The notes below the pieces were generated by a model that worked only from the letters and a program-made list of their open reading frames with translations, did not search any database and had not been told where the DNA came from. A stretch of DNA of 35,301 nucleotides, taken from assembly GCA_019689775.1 (NCBI GenBank), contig JADGGV010000003.1, forward strand, positions 1 to 35,301, read 5' to 3'. Position numbers and translations under genes: made by a program. This document shows, piece by piece, positions 7,750-17,187 of this stretch (the stretch's first letter is position 1; every line of letters starts with the position of its first letter). This DNA is from Gemmatimonadota bacterium. Its GTDB lineage: Bacteria > Gemmatimonadota > Gemmatimonadetes > Longimicrobiales > RSA9.

Positions 7750-9018
7750 CTACTCCTCGAACCGGCGGAGGATCAGCGTGACGTTGTGCCCGCCGAACCC
7801 GAACGAGTTGCTCGCCGCGTACTCCACCTCGCGCTCCACCATCCGGTTGTGCGCGTAGTCGAGGTCGCACGCCGGGTCCGGCGAGCTGAAGTTGATGGTC
7901 GGCGGGATCTTCCCCTCCTTCACGACCAGCGCGCAGATGACCGCCTCGACGGCGCCGGCCGCGCCGAGCAGGTGCCCGGTCATCGACTTCGTCGAGCCCA
8001 TGACCAGCTTGCGGGCATGCTCGCCAAAGACCGCCTTCACGGCCAGCGTCTCGTTCAGGTCGTTCATCGGCGTCGACGTCCCGTGCGCGTTGATGTAGCC
8101 GACCGCTTCGGGGCCGATCCCCGCGTCGCGCAGCGCCGCCCGCATGGCGAGCTGCGCCCCGGCCCCCTCCGGCGCCGGCGCCGTGAGGTGATACGCATCC
8201 GCGCTCTGCCCGAAGCCGACGAGCTCCGCCAGAATCGGCGCGCCCCGCCGGCGCGCGTGCGTCAGCCGCTCGAGGACGAGCGTGCCCGCGCCCTCACCGA
8301 GCACGAAGCCGTCCCGCGTCGCGTCGAACGGCCGGCTCGCCGTCTCCGGCGAGTCGTTGCGCGTCGACAGCGCCTTCATGTTCGCGAAGCCGGCGATCGT
8401 CATCGGCGTCACGGTCGCCTCGGCGCCGCCCGCAATCATCACGTCGGCCTCGCCCCGCTGGATCATGCGGTACGCCTCACCGACCGCGTGCGCGCTCGAG
8501 GCACACGCGGATACGGTCGCGAAGTTCGGCCCACGGAATCCGTAGCGCATCGACACGTGCCCGGCGGCGATGTCCGGGATGAACATCGGCACGAAGAACG
8601 GGCTGATCCGCTTCGGCCCGCGCTCCACCATCGTCCGCGCCTGTTCCTCGAACGTGGCGATGCCGCCGATGCCGCTGCCGATCAGGACGCCGACCCGGTC
8701 CTTGTCGATCGAGTCGAGCTGCTCCTCCAGCCCCGCCGCGCGCACCGCCTGCTGCGACGCCGCCAGCGCGAACTGGGCGAAGCGGTCCGTGCGCTTCACC
8801 TCCTTACGGTCCATGTACTGCTCGGGCTCGAAGCCCTTGACCTCGCACGCGAAGCGCACGTCGAAGTCCGGCGTCACCTCGAACTGCGTGATCGGCGCGC
8901 CGCCGCTCTTCCCCTCGAGCAGGGCGCGCCAGGTGGTCTCGACGTCGTTCCCCACCGGCGTGACCAGCCCCACGCCGGTGAGGACGACGCGACCCTCGTC
9001 GGACGCTCGGGTCACCAT
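7750..9018 (-). CDS. fabF: Beta-ketoacyl-ACP synthase II
   Basis: VVLTGVGLVTPVGNDVETTWRALLEGKSG, TVSACASSAHAVGEAYRMI (active Cys), INAHGTSTPMND, STKSMTGHLLGAAGAVE. Confidence 0.96.
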   Translation of the reverse strand: MVTRASDEGRVVLTGVGLVTPVGNDVETTWRALLEGKSGGAPITQFEVTPDFDVRFACEVKGFEPEQYMDRKEVKRTDRFAQFALAASQQAVRAAGLEEQLDSIDKDRVGVLIGSGIGGIATFEEQARTMVERGPKRISPFFVPMFIPDIAAGHVSMRYGFRGPNFATVSACASSAHAVGEAYRMIQRGEADVMIAGGAEATVTPMTIAGFANMKALSTRNDSPETASRPFDATRDGFVLGEGAGTLVLERLTHARRRGAPILAELVGFGQSADAYHLTAPAPEGAGAQLAMRAALRDAGIGPEAVGYINAHGTSTPMNDLNETLAVKAVFGEHARKLVMGSTKSMTGHLLGAAGAVEAVICALVVKEGKIPPTINFSSPDPACDLDYAHNRMVEREVEYAASNSFGFGGHNVTLILRRFEE

Positions 9019-9052
9019 CCGCGCTCCGTCCTGCTCCGCGGTCGAGCCACGC

Positions 9053-9295
9053 TCACTCGACTCCCTTCTCCCGCAGGTAGTTCACCGCATCGCCAACCGT
9101 CTGGAGCTTCTCGGCGTCCTCGTCCGGGATCTCGATGCCGAACTCCTCCTCGAAGGCCATCACGAGCTCGACCGTGTCCAGGGAGTCGGCCCCGAGGTCC
9201 TCCACGAACGACGCCTCGTCCGTGACCTTCTCCGGCTCGACCCCGAGCTCGTTCACGATGATCTCCTTGACCTTCTCCGCCACATTGTCCGCCAT
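9053..9295 (-). CDS. acpP: Acyl carrier protein
   Basis: 80 aa; [44 protein letters not shown] (DSL phosphopantetheine site). Confidence 0.97.
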   Translation of the reverse strand: MADNVAEKVKEIIVNELGVEPEKVTDEASFVEDLGADSLDTVELVMAFEEEFGIEIPDEDAEKLQTVGDAVNYLREKGVE

Positions 9296-9317
9296 CGAAT
9301 CCTCACGGTTGGGGTGA

Positions 9318-10082
9318 TCACATCACCATTCCGCCGTCGACCACGATCGTCTGTCCCGTGATGTAGCTCGCCGCGGGACCGGCGAGAAAGCGCACCACAC
9401 CGGCGACATCCTGCGGCTGCCCGAGGCGGCCGAGGGCGATCTGCCCGATCAGCGCTTCCCGTGCGGCGTCGCCCAGCGCCGCCGTCATCTCCGTCTCGAT
9501 GTAGCCCGGCGCCACCGCGTTGCACAACACGTTGCGGGACGCCAGCTCCTTCGCCACCGCCTTCGTCAGGCCGATCAGCCCGGCCTTCGACGCGGCGTAA
9601 TTCGCCTGCCCCTTGTTGCCGACGAGCCCCACGACGCTCGTGATGTTGATAATCCGTCCCTGGCGCCGGCGCATCATCCCCTTCGCCGCCGCCCGGATCA
9701 GGTTGAACGCGCCTTTGAGGTTCGTGTCCAACACCCGGTCCCACGCCTCGTCGGAGATGCGCACCAGCAGGTTGTCCTGCGTGACGCCGGCGTTGTTCAC
9801 GAGCACGTCGACCGGGCCCAGCTCCGCCTCGACCGCCTGAAGCAGCGCGTCCACGGCCGCCGCATCGGCGACGTCGCAGGCGAAGCCGCCGTGCCCCGTG
9901 CCCGGCAGCACCGCGGCCGCCGCCAGCGCCCGCTCGCGGTCCCGCGCCACCACCGCCACCCGCGCGCCCGCCGCCGCCAGCGCCTCGGCCACCGCCCGGC
10001 CGATCCCGCGGCTCCCGCCGGTGACCAGCGCGACCTGCCCCGCCAGCTCCTTCCCCTCCGCCGTCATCGCCGCGTCGCTCAT
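9318..10082 (-). CDS. fabG: 3-oxoacyl-ACP reductase
   Basis: [74 protein letters not shown] at 10082 overlaps the fabD stop; the longer track ORF is spurious upstream of it. Confidence 0.96.
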   Translation of the reverse strand: MSDAAMTAEGKELAGQVALVTGGSRGIGRAVAEALAAAGARVAVVARDRERALAAAAVLPGTGHGGFACDVADAAAVDALLQAVEAELGPVDVLVNNAGVTQDNLLVRISDEAWDRVLDTNLKGAFNLIRAAAKGMMRRRQGRIINITSVVGLVGNKGQANYAASKAGLIGLTKAVAKELASRNVLCNAVAPGYIETEMTAALGDAAREALIGQIALGRLGQPQDVAGVVRFLAGPAASYITGQTIVVDGGMVM

Positions 10083-11002
10083 GAGTTCAGGAACGCCTCC
10101 GCCTCGTCCGCCGTGCCGATGCTCCGCACCTCGACTTCGCGCGAGACCCGCTTCAGCAGCCCCGCGAGCACGCTCCCGGGGCCCAGCTCCAGGAACCGGG
10201 TCACCCCGACGCCGACCAGGTACTGCATGCTCGCCGTCCAGCGCACGGGCGACGTCAGTTGCCGCACCAGCAGCCGACGCGCCTCGCCCGGCTCGGCCAC
10301 CGGCTCGGCGGTTACGTTCGACACGATCGGGAAACGAGGCGTCGCCAGCTCCACCTCGGCCAGCCGGGCCTCCAGCCCGGCTTCCGCCACCGCCATGAGC
10401 GGCGAGTGGAACGCGCCGGAGACGTTCAGCCGCACCGCGCGCTTCGCGCCGGCCGCCGTCGCCAGCGTCATGGCGCGCTCGACGGCCGCGAGGTCGCCGC
10501 TGATGACTACCTGCGCCGGCGAGTTGTAGTTCGCCGGCACGCACTCCCCGTCGGGCCCGGAGGCCTCGCGGCAGACGCGCTCGACCGCGGCGTCGTCCAG
10601 GCCGAGCAGCGCGGCCATCGTCCCCGGCCGCTCCTGGCCCGCGCGGAACATCAGCTCGCCGCGCCGACGCACCGTCCGCAGTGCGTCCGCGTAGGCGAGG
10701 GAGCCCGCCACCACGTAGGCGCTGAACTCGCCGAGCGAGTGTCCGGCCCCGTACGCCGCATCGCCCAGCCGCTCCGCCAGCACCCGCGCCACCGCGACCG
10801 AGTGGGCCAGGATCGCCGGCTGCGCGTTCAGCGTCAGCGTCAGCTCCTCCTCCGGGCCCTCCCACATGAGCCGCGTCAGCGGCACGCCCAGCGCCGCGTC
10901 GGCCTCCTCGAACGCCGCGCGCGCGGCCGGAAAACGCTCGGCCAGGTCGCGTCCCATCCCGAGGAACTGCGAGCCCTGGCCCGGAAAGAGCAGCGCTACC
11001 AA
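10079..11002 (-). CDS. fabD: Malonyl-CoA:ACP transacylase
   Basis: [45 protein letters not shown]. Confidence 0.96.
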   Translation of the reverse strand: MVALLFPGQGSQFLGMGRDLAERFPAARAAFEEADAALGVPLTRLMWEGPEEELTLTLNAQPAILAHSVAVARVLAERLGDAAYGAGHSLGEFSAYVVAGSLAYADALRTVRRRGELMFRAGQERPGTMAALLGLDDAAVERVCREASGPDGECVPANYNSPAQVVISGDLAAVERAMTLATAAGAKRAVRLNVSGAFHSPLMAVAEAGLEARLAEVELATPRFPIVSNVTAEPVAEPGEARRLLVRQLTSPVRWTASMQYLVGVGVTRFLELGPGSVLAGLLKRVSREVEVRSIGTADEAEAFLNS

Positions 11003-11988
11003 CGGATCACCGAAGAGGCCCAGGTGAAGCCCGCGCCGAACGCCACCATGAGGATGATGTCGCCGCTGCGCACGCGCCCCTGCTCGATCGCCTCGTCGAG
11101 CGCGATGGGGATCGTCGCCGAGCTCATGTTCCCGTAGCGGTCCACGTTCACGAAGACCTTTTCCATCGGCACCTTGGCGTACTTCGCCGTGGCCTCGATG
11201 ATCCGGATGTTCGCCTGGTGGGGGATGAAGAGGTCGACGTCCTCACCCGTCAGGCCGGCCCGCAGGAGCGCCTGGTCCGCCGCGTCCGCCATCGACTTCA
11301 CCGCCGACTTGAAGACCTCGCGGCCGGCCATCTTGACCATGTGATCGCGCCGCTCGAGCGCCTCGTGGGTCATCGGCTCGACGACGCCGCCCACGGGCCG
11401 CCAGAGCAACTCCGCCAGCGTCCCGTCCGAGCGGATGTAGTTCGAGAGGACGCCCCGCCCGTTCGTGCTCTTCCGCACCACGACCGCGCCCGCGCCGTCG
11501 CCGAACAGCACCGCCGTCGAGCGGTCCGACATGTCCGTGATGCCCGTCATCTTCTCCGCCGAGACGACGAGCACGATCTCCGCGCGCCCGGCGGCGATCT
11601 GCCCCTCCGCCACGCCGAGCGCGTAGATGAAGCCGGAGCACGCCGCCGACACGTCGAACGCCGCGGCGTTCGTGGCGCCCAATTCCGCCTGGATCGCGCA
11701 CGCGGTCGAAGGCAGCAGCCGGTCCGGCGTCGCCGTCGCGCAGATCAGCACGTCGATCTCGCCCGGCTCGATCCCCGCCCGGCACATCGCGACCTTCGCC
11801 GCCTCCACCCCCATGTAGCCCGCGCCGATCTCGCGCGGCGCGATCCGCCGCTCCCGGATCCCCGTGCGCTCCCGGATCCACTCGTCGGACGTGTCGAGCG
11901 TCTTCTCGAAGTCCTGATTCGTCACGACGTTGTCGGGCAGCCATCGGCCCGTCGACGCGATCTCGACGATCGGCTTCGGTCGCTTCAT
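10996..11988 (-). CDS. fabH: Beta-ketoacyl-ACP synthase III
   Basis: [73 protein letters not shown] at 11988 overlaps the plsX stop. Confidence 0.96.
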   Translation of the reverse strand: MKRPKPIVEIASTGRWLPDNVVTNQDFEKTLDTSDEWIRERTGIRERRIAPREIGAGYMGVEAAKVAMCRAGIEPGEIDVLICATATPDRLLPSTACAIQAELGATNAAAFDVSAACSGFIYALGVAEGQIAAGRAEIVLVVSAEKMTGITDMSDRSTAVLFGDGAGAVVVRKSTNGRGVLSNYIRSDGTLAELLWRPVGGVVEPMTHEALERRDHMVKMAGREVFKSAVKSMADAADQALLRAGLTGEDVDLFIPHQANIRIIEATAKYAKVPMEKVFVNVDRYGNMSSATIPIALDEAIEQGRVRSGDIILMVAFGAGFTWASSVIRW

Positions 11989-13004
11989 GCACCCTCCGCG
12001 AGTCGGCGGGAGCCTCGCACCGCGCCGTGCGCGCCGAGGTCCGCCGCGATGTGGCCCACCATCTGCGTCTCGACCGCCTGGATCGCGACACGGATGGCGT
12101 TCCGGACCGCCCGCGGCGGCGAACCGCCGTGACAGATGATCGAAATGCCGTTGACGCCCAGCAGCGGCGCACCACCGTACGACGTGTAATCGAGCGCCTC
12201 CCACAGGCGCGACCGCTCCGGCCCGCCCGCCGCCGGCGAGCCACCGCCGTTGTCCAGGAGCTGGCAGAAGAACTGCGCCACCGACTCGTAGAACTTCAGC
12301 AGTACGTTGCCTACGAAGCCGTCCGTCACGAGCACGTCGCAGACGCCCCGGATGATGTCACGCCCCTCGACGTTCCCCGCGAAGTTCAACGTCGGATCCT
12401 CGCGCAGCAGCCGGTGCGTCTCGACCGCCAGCTCGTTCCCCTTCTCCGGCTCCTCACCAATGTTCAGGAGCCCGACCCGGGGATTCCCCCGCCGGAGCAC
12501 GTCCGTGGCGTAGATCGAGCCGAGATGAGCGAACTGCAAGAGGTGGTGCGGCTTGCTGTCCACGTTCGCGCCGGCGTCCAGCATCACCACCGGCTCCGTC
12601 GCGGTCGGCAGCAGCGTGGCCACCGCCGGCCGGTCCACGCCCGGGAGCGGCCGCAGAATGAAGAGCGACGCCGCCATCACCGCCCCCGTCGAGCCCGCGC
12701 TGACGAACGCGTCGACCTTCCCTTCCCGCTGGAGCGTCAGCCCCACCACGATCGACGAGTCCGGCTTGCGCCGCACCGCCGTGGCGGGCGCCTCTCCCGG
12801 CGTGATCGACTGCGACGCGTGGACCACCTCCAGGCGACCCTCCGGGACCGGGCCCGACCGCGCCAGCTCCGCCTCGACGACGCGCCGGTCGCCCACCAAC
12901 ACGATCTGAAAGTCGCCGGGCAGCTCGCGCAACGCCTGGACGGCCCCCTGCACCTCGACCTCGGGATGCCGGTCCGTCCCCATGGCATCGAGCGCGATGC
13001 GCAC
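11985..13004 (-). CDS. plsX: Phosphate acyltransferase PlsX
   Basis: VRIALDAMGTDRHPEVEVQGAVQAL (GTG start at 13004), SAGSTGAVMAASLFILRPLPGVDRPA, LLNIGEEPEKGNE, VTDGFVGNVLLK. Confidence 0.95.
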   Translation of the reverse strand: MRIALDAMGTDRHPEVEVQGAVQALRELPGDFQIVLVGDRRVVEAELARSGPVPEGRLEVVHASQSITPGEAPATAVRRKPDSSIVVGLTLQREGKVDAFVSAGSTGAVMAASLFILRPLPGVDRPAVATLLPTATEPVVMLDAGANVDSKPHHLLQFAHLGSIYATDVLRRGNPRVGLLNIGEEPEKGNELAVETHRLLREDPTLNFAGNVEGRDIIRGVCDVLVTDGFVGNVLLKFYESVAQFFCQLLDNGGGSPAAGGPERSRLWEALDYTSYGGAPLLGVNGISIICHGGSPPRAVRNAIRVAIQAVETQMVGHIAADLGAHGAVRGSRRLAEGA

Positions 13005-13015
13005 GGCCAGCCTCC

Positions 13016-13201
13016 TCAGAGCTCCTCTTCGACCTCGAGCACCTGCTGGCCGCCGTACGTCCCGCACGACCGGCAAACGCGGTGCGGCATCCGATAGTCC
13101 CCACACTTCGCGCAGCGGACCAGCGTCGCCGCCTCCGCCCGAACGTCGCCGCGCCGCTTCCGCTTGCGCTGCTTGGACACCCGCTTCTTCGGAACCGCCA
13201 T
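13016..13201 (-). CDS. rpmF: 50S ribosomal protein L32 (four-Cys form)
   Basis: MAVPKKRVSKQRKRKRRGD...CAKCGDYRMPHRVCRSCGTYGG; 61 aa, between DUF177 and plsX. Confidence 0.96.
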   Translation of the reverse strand: MAVPKKRVSKQRKRKRRGDVRAEAATLVRCAKCGDYRMPHRVCRSCGTYGGQQVLEVEEEL

Positions 13202-13214
13202 GAGTCCCCCTTGG

Positions 13215-13724
13215 TCAGTCGAGCTTCAGCTTCCGGAGCGGACCCCAGCGGTCGTCCACGTCCGGCTCGCCGCAGGCGCACTCGCCCTCGTTCAGATTCC
13301 CCCCGCAACGCGGACACAGCCCGCGGCACGCCTCCGAGCAGACCGCGTACGGCGGCACCGCCAGCAGAACCTGCTCCCGGACCAGCTCCCGCAGGTCCAG
13401 GTCGCGCCCCCGCGCAGGAAGCGGATAGACCTCCTCCTCCTCCGCCTCCGCCCGGTCGACGCCGGAGCGGAAGAGCGCCGCGACATCCTCGTCGATCGCC
13501 ACCCGGACGTCCCGCAGGCAGCGGCGGCACGACACCGCCGCCTCGCCCTCGATCGCGCCGCGCACGACCACGTCCGGCCCGGCCCGTTGCGCCTCCAGGT
13601 GGACGCCGAGCGGCCGGCTCAACGAGAGCCCGGTGCCTTGCCACATCGGGTCGTCCGGTGGCACGGCCTCGTCGAGGCGCAGCTTGCCGTCGCGCTCGAG
13701 GCGGCCCAGGTCCAACTCCAGCAT
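13215..13724 (-). CDS. DUF177 (YceD-like) protein
   Basis: VSCRRCLRDVRVAIDEDVAALFR...CSEACRGLCPRCGGNLNEGECACGEPDVDDRWGPLRKLKLD; adjacent to rpmF as in many bacteria. ATG at 13724 (the track start at 13733 is a TTG). Confidence 0.88.
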   Translation of the reverse strand: MLELDLGRLERDGKLRLDEAVPPDDPMWQGTGLSLSRPLGVHLEAQRAGPDVVVRGAIEGEAAVSCRRCLRDVRVAIDEDVAALFRSGVDRAEAEEEEVYPLPARGRDLDLRELVREQVLLAVPPYAVCSEACRGLCPRCGGNLNEGECACGEPDVDDRWGPLRKLKLD

Positions 13725-13732
13725 AGCTGTCA

Positions 13733-13761
13733 AAGATGACCAGATTTCAAGGCCCTGTCAA
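13733..13761 (-). promoter_or_regulatory. Sigma70-type promoter for DUF177-rpmF-plsX-fab operon: TTGACA (13756-13761), 17 bp, CATCTT (13733-13738)
   Basis: Consensus -35 with ideal 17 bp spacing in the ndk/DUF177 intergenic gap; the -10 ends only 8 nt before the ATG at 13724. Confidence 0.6.
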
Positions 13762-13783
13762 CCGACCGGGCCCGCGGCCGCAC

Positions 13784-14209
13784 TCACGGCGCCGTGCCGA
13801 GAAGGTCCGCTTCCGAGAAGAAGAAGCGAGCTTCGCGCCAGGCGTTCTCGACGGAGTCGGAGGCGTGGATCGCGTTGCGCTCCTTGGATTCGGCGAACCG
13901 CTTGCGGACCGTGCCTTCGGCGGCCTCGGCGGGATCGGTGGCGCCGATCGCCTCGCGCAGCGCGGCCACCGCGTTCTCGCGCTCGAGGACCGCGGGGATT
14001 ACGGGGCCGGAGGTCATGAAGCGAACGAGGGATTCGTAGAACGGCCGCTCGCGGTGGACGGCGTAGAACTCCCGAGCCTGCGCCTCGGACAGCCGCATCA
14101 TGCGGATGGCGCGGATGCGAAAGCCCTTCTCCTCGAGGAGGGCCAGGATTCGGGCGGCGTTCCCGGCGGCGACCGCGTCGGGCTTGATGATCGTGAGCGT
14201 CTGCTCCAT
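13784..14209 (-). CDS. ndk: Nucleoside diphosphate kinase
   Basis: MEQTLTIIKPDAVAAGNAARILALLEEKGFRI..., NAIHASDSVENAWREARFFF (catalytic His). Confidence 0.96.
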   Translation of the reverse strand: MEQTLTIIKPDAVAAGNAARILALLEEKGFRIRAIRMMRLSEAQAREFYAVHRERPFYESLVRFMTSGPVIPAVLERENAVAALREAIGATDPAEAAEGTVRKRFAESKERNAIHASDSVENAWREARFFFSEADLLGTAP

Positions 14210-14216
14210 GGCTGGG

Positions 14217-15095
14217 TCAACGTCCGAAGAGTTTTCGGATGATGTCGGCCCGGCTGAGAAAGCCGGTGAGCTTCCCCTCCGAGACGACGGGGAATTGCTC
14301 CACGTCCTTGTTGATCATGAGGTTCACGGCCTCGTCGAGGCCCATGTCCTCGGCGATACAGAGGACGGAGCGGGTCATGATGTCGCGGACGCGCAGGTCG
14401 GCCGGGATGGCGAGGCTCGCGCTGTCCTGCTCGTCGGCGCGCGGCACCTGGGGGAGGAGCGCACGCATGACGTCCCATTCGGTGACGATCCCCAGCACCT
14501 CGCCCTTCTCGCCGACGACGGGAATCGCCTTGACGCGCATGTCGACCATCATGTCGACGGCGGCGCGGACCGGCGCGCCGGGCGCGATGGCGCGCCGGTG
14601 GCTCATCAGGTCGCGGACGGTCAGGCGGGGCTGGACCTTGGCGTCGGCGAGCTCGCCGAGCGCGAGGACCTCGGCGGGCGAGCGGGCGTGGACGAGGGCG
14701 TCGACGACGTCGTCGTGGCGCAGCAGGCGGGCGAGCGTGGACAGCGTCTGGAGGTAGAGCGTCGACGCCTCGACGGGCGCCAGGATGAGCGCGACGAGTT
14801 CGGGCCGGACCGCGAGCCCGAAGTCGCGGGCGTCGAGTGGCTCGGCGGCGATGCCGAGGGCGACGACGAGGCGCTCGACGGCGTCCGTGCGGTGGTGCGG
14901 CAGCACGGCTCGCTCGCCGATGGGGACGATGGCGCGGCCCCGGCCCTCGAGCAACGTGCGACCGAGGGCGGTGGCGTCGCCGATCTCGCCGGCCCCGGCA
15001 AGGGCGCCGACCATGGCGGTCAGCGCCTCGCGGAGCGAGCGGGCCTCGAGCGGCGCGAAGATGTGCTCCGGTGGGAGCAGCTCTCGCAGACGCAT
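14217..15095 (-). CDS. PTS EIIA (mannitol/fructose/Ntr type) domain fused to a tandem CBS domain pair
   Basis: N-terminus MRLRELLPPEHIFAPLEARSLREALTAMVGAL...ERAVLPHHRTDAVERLVVALGI...LVALILAPVEASTLYLQTLSTLARLL; C-terminus VRDLMSHRRAIAPGAPVRAAVDMMVDMRVKAIPVVGEKGEVLGIVTEWDVM... and VRDIMTRSVLCIAEDMGLDEAVNLMINKDVEQFPVVSEGKLTGFLSRADIIRKLFG. Confidence 0.85.
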   Translation of the reverse strand: MRLRELLPPEHIFAPLEARSLREALTAMVGALAGAGEIGDATALGRTLLEGRGRAIVPIGERAVLPHHRTDAVERLVVALGIAAEPLDARDFGLAVRPELVALILAPVEASTLYLQTLSTLARLLRHDDVVDALVHARSPAEVLALGELADAKVQPRLTVRDLMSHRRAIAPGAPVRAAVDMMVDMRVKAIPVVGEKGEVLGIVTEWDVMRALLPQVPRADEQDSASLAIPADLRVRDIMTRSVLCIAEDMGLDEAVNLMINKDVEQFPVVSEGKLTGFLSRADIIRKLFGR

Positions 15096-15120
15096 GGTTC
15101 GGCCGGACCGGTCGCGCCGG

Positions 15121-16002
15121 TCAGAGCACCTCCCGGATGAGCCCGACGACGTCGGAGGGGCGCTCCATGACGCGGATGCCGGCGTCCTGGAAGGCCTGGA
15201 TCTTCTCGGCCGCGGTGCCCGCGGACCCGCTGATGATGGCGCCGGCGTGGCCCATGCGACGCCCCGGCGGCGCGGTTTGCCCGGCGATGAAGCCGATGAC
15301 GGGCTTCGTCACGTGGCGCTTGACGTACTCGGCGGCGTTCTGCTCGTCCGTGCCGCCGATCTCGCCGATCATGACGATCGCGCGGGTCTCGGGATCGGCC
15401 TCGAACGCGGCGAGGCAGTCGATGAAGTTCGTGCCGATGATCGGGTCGCCGCCGATGCCGACGCAGGTGCTCTGGCCGATCCCGGCGCGGGTGAGCTGGT
15501 AGACGACCTCGTAGGTGAGCGTGCCCGAGCGGGAGACGACGCCGACGGGGCCGGGCATCGCGATCTGACCGGGCATGATCCCGACCTTCGCCTTGCCGGG
15601 CGCGAGCACGCCGGGGCAATTCGGGCCGAGCAGCCGCGCGCCGCGCTCCCGGACGTAGGGGTAGACCCGGGTCATGTCGAGGACCGGCACACCCTCGGTG
15701 ATCGCGACGATGAAGGGGATCCCGGCGTCGGCCGCCTCCATGATCGCATCGGCTGCGAACGCGGGCGGCACGTAGATGATCGAGGTGTTGGCGCCGGTCT
15801 CGGCGACGGCGTCGCGCACCGTGTCGAAGATCGGCACGGCGTGGCCGCTCGGCCCCTCGAAGCGCTGCCCCCCCTTGCCCGGGGTCACGCCGCCGACCAC
15901 CGCCGTCCCGTACTCCATCATCTGCCGGGCGTGGAAGGAGCCGTCGCGCCCCGTGATCCCCTGCACCAGCAGGCGCGTGCTCTCGTCGATGAAGATCGCC
16001 AT
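15121..16002 (-). CDS. sucD: Succinyl-CoA synthetase subunit alpha
   Basis: [84 protein letters not shown] (phospho-His). Confidence 0.96.
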   Translation of the reverse strand: MAIFIDESTRLLVQGITGRDGSFHARQMMEYGTAVVGGVTPGKGGQRFEGPSGHAVPIFDTVRDAVAETGANTSIIYVPPAFAADAIMEAADAGIPFIVAITEGVPVLDMTRVYPYVRERGARLLGPNCPGVLAPGKAKVGIMPGQIAMPGPVGVVSRSGTLTYEVVYQLTRAGIGQSTCVGIGGDPIIGTNFIDCLAAFEADPETRAIVMIGEIGGTDEQNAAEYVKRHVTKPVIGFIAGQTAPPGRRMGHAGAIISGSAGTAAEKIQAFQDAGIRVMERPSDVVGLIREVL

Positions 16003-16005
16003 GGC

Positions 16006-17154
16006 TCAGACGTTCCCCTTGGCGGCGCCGGCCAGCTCGACCGCCTTCTGCACCACCTCGTCCATCGAGGTGGTCGCGCTGAAGCCGGCCTCGGCCAGGA
16101 TCTGCACCGCCTTCTCTTCGTTGGTCCCGGTCAGCCGGATCACCAGCGGCACGCCGATCTGGATGCGCCGGGTCGCTTCGACGATGCCGTTGGCGACGTC
16201 GTCGCAGCGGGTGATCCCGCCGAAGATGTTGAAGCAGATGACCCGGACGTGCGGGTCGCTCGTGATGATCCGCAGCGCGTTGACCACCTTCTCCGGGTTC
16301 GACGACCCGCCGATGTCGAGGAAGTTGGCCGGCTCGCCGCCGTAGAACTTGATCAGGTCCATCGTGGCCATGGCGAGGCCCGCGCCGTTGACCACCGCGC
16401 CGATGTTGCCGTCGAGCTGGATGAACGTCAGCCCCGCCTCCCGCGCGGCGGTCTCCGACGGCGGCTCCGCCGACGTGTCGCGCAGCGCCTCGATTTCGGG
16501 GTGCCGGAACAGCTCGTTGTCGTCGATGTTGATCTTGGCGTCGATCGCCTTCACCTCGCCCGCGGGCGTCGTGATGAGCGGGTTGATCTCCGCCAGCGAG
16601 GCGCCGCTGTCGATGAACGTATTGTAGAGCTGGCGCATGATGCGCGCGCACGCGCGCTGCTGCGCGGGGTCGTCGTAGAGCCGCGTCGCCAGCCAGTGCG
16701 CCTGGAACGGCAGCAGCCCGTAGCGCGTGTCGACCGGCAGCCGATGAATCGCGCCGGGGTTCGTGGCTGCAACCTCCTCGATGTCGATGCCGCCCTCGCG
16801 GCTCACCATGAAGACCGGCGACCGGGTGGCCCGATCGACGACGATGCCGACGTACGCCTCGGACGCGATGTCCTCCGCCGGCGTGACCAGCACCTTCTCG
16901 ACCACGAGCCCCTTGATCTGCATGCCGAGGATGCGCGTGGCATGCTCCCGCGCCTCCGCGGCGTCCTTCGCCAGCTTCACGCCGCCGGCCTTGCCGCGGC
17001 CGCCCGCGTGGACCTGGGCCTTCACGACGACGGGTCCGCCGAACGTGCTGGCGATGCGCTCGGCCTCCTCCGGGGTGGTCGCCACCTCCCCCGGCGGCAC
17101 CGGCACGCCGTGCGCCCGGAGCAGCTCCTTGGCCTGGTATTCGTGTATGTTCAT
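16006..17154 (-). CDS. sucC: Succinyl-CoA synthetase subunit beta (ADP-forming)
   Basis: [81 protein letters not shown] at 17154. Confidence 0.96.
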   Translation of the reverse strand: MNIHEYQAKELLRAHGVPVPPGEVATTPEEAERIASTFGGPVVVKAQVHAGGRGKAGGVKLAKDAAEAREHATRILGMQIKGLVVEKVLVTPAEDIASEAYVGIVVDRATRSPVFMVSREGGIDIEEVAATNPGAIHRLPVDTRYGLLPFQAHWLATRLYDDPAQQRACARIMRQLYNTFIDSGASLAEINPLITTPAGEVKAIDAKINIDDNELFRHPEIEALRDTSAEPPSETAAREAGLTFIQLDGNIGAVVNGAGLAMATMDLIKFYGGEPANFLDIGGSSNPEKVVNALRIITSDPHVRVICFNIFGGITRCDDVANGIVEATRRIQIGVPLVIRLTGTNEEKAVQILAEAGFSATTSMDEVVQKAVELAGAAKGNV

Positions 17155-17187
17155 GGCTCCGACCGTCACTCCTCGAGAAAAAGTCGG

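Noticed and set aside
6166-9225. 1019 aa plus-strand ORF
   Set aside because: Antisense to mqnC, mqnE and fabF; no recognisable protein motifs.
15106-15122. GACCGG-TCGCG-CCGGTC hairpin at the sucD stop
   Set aside because: Only 6 bp in very GC-rich DNA and too likely by chance to call a terminator.
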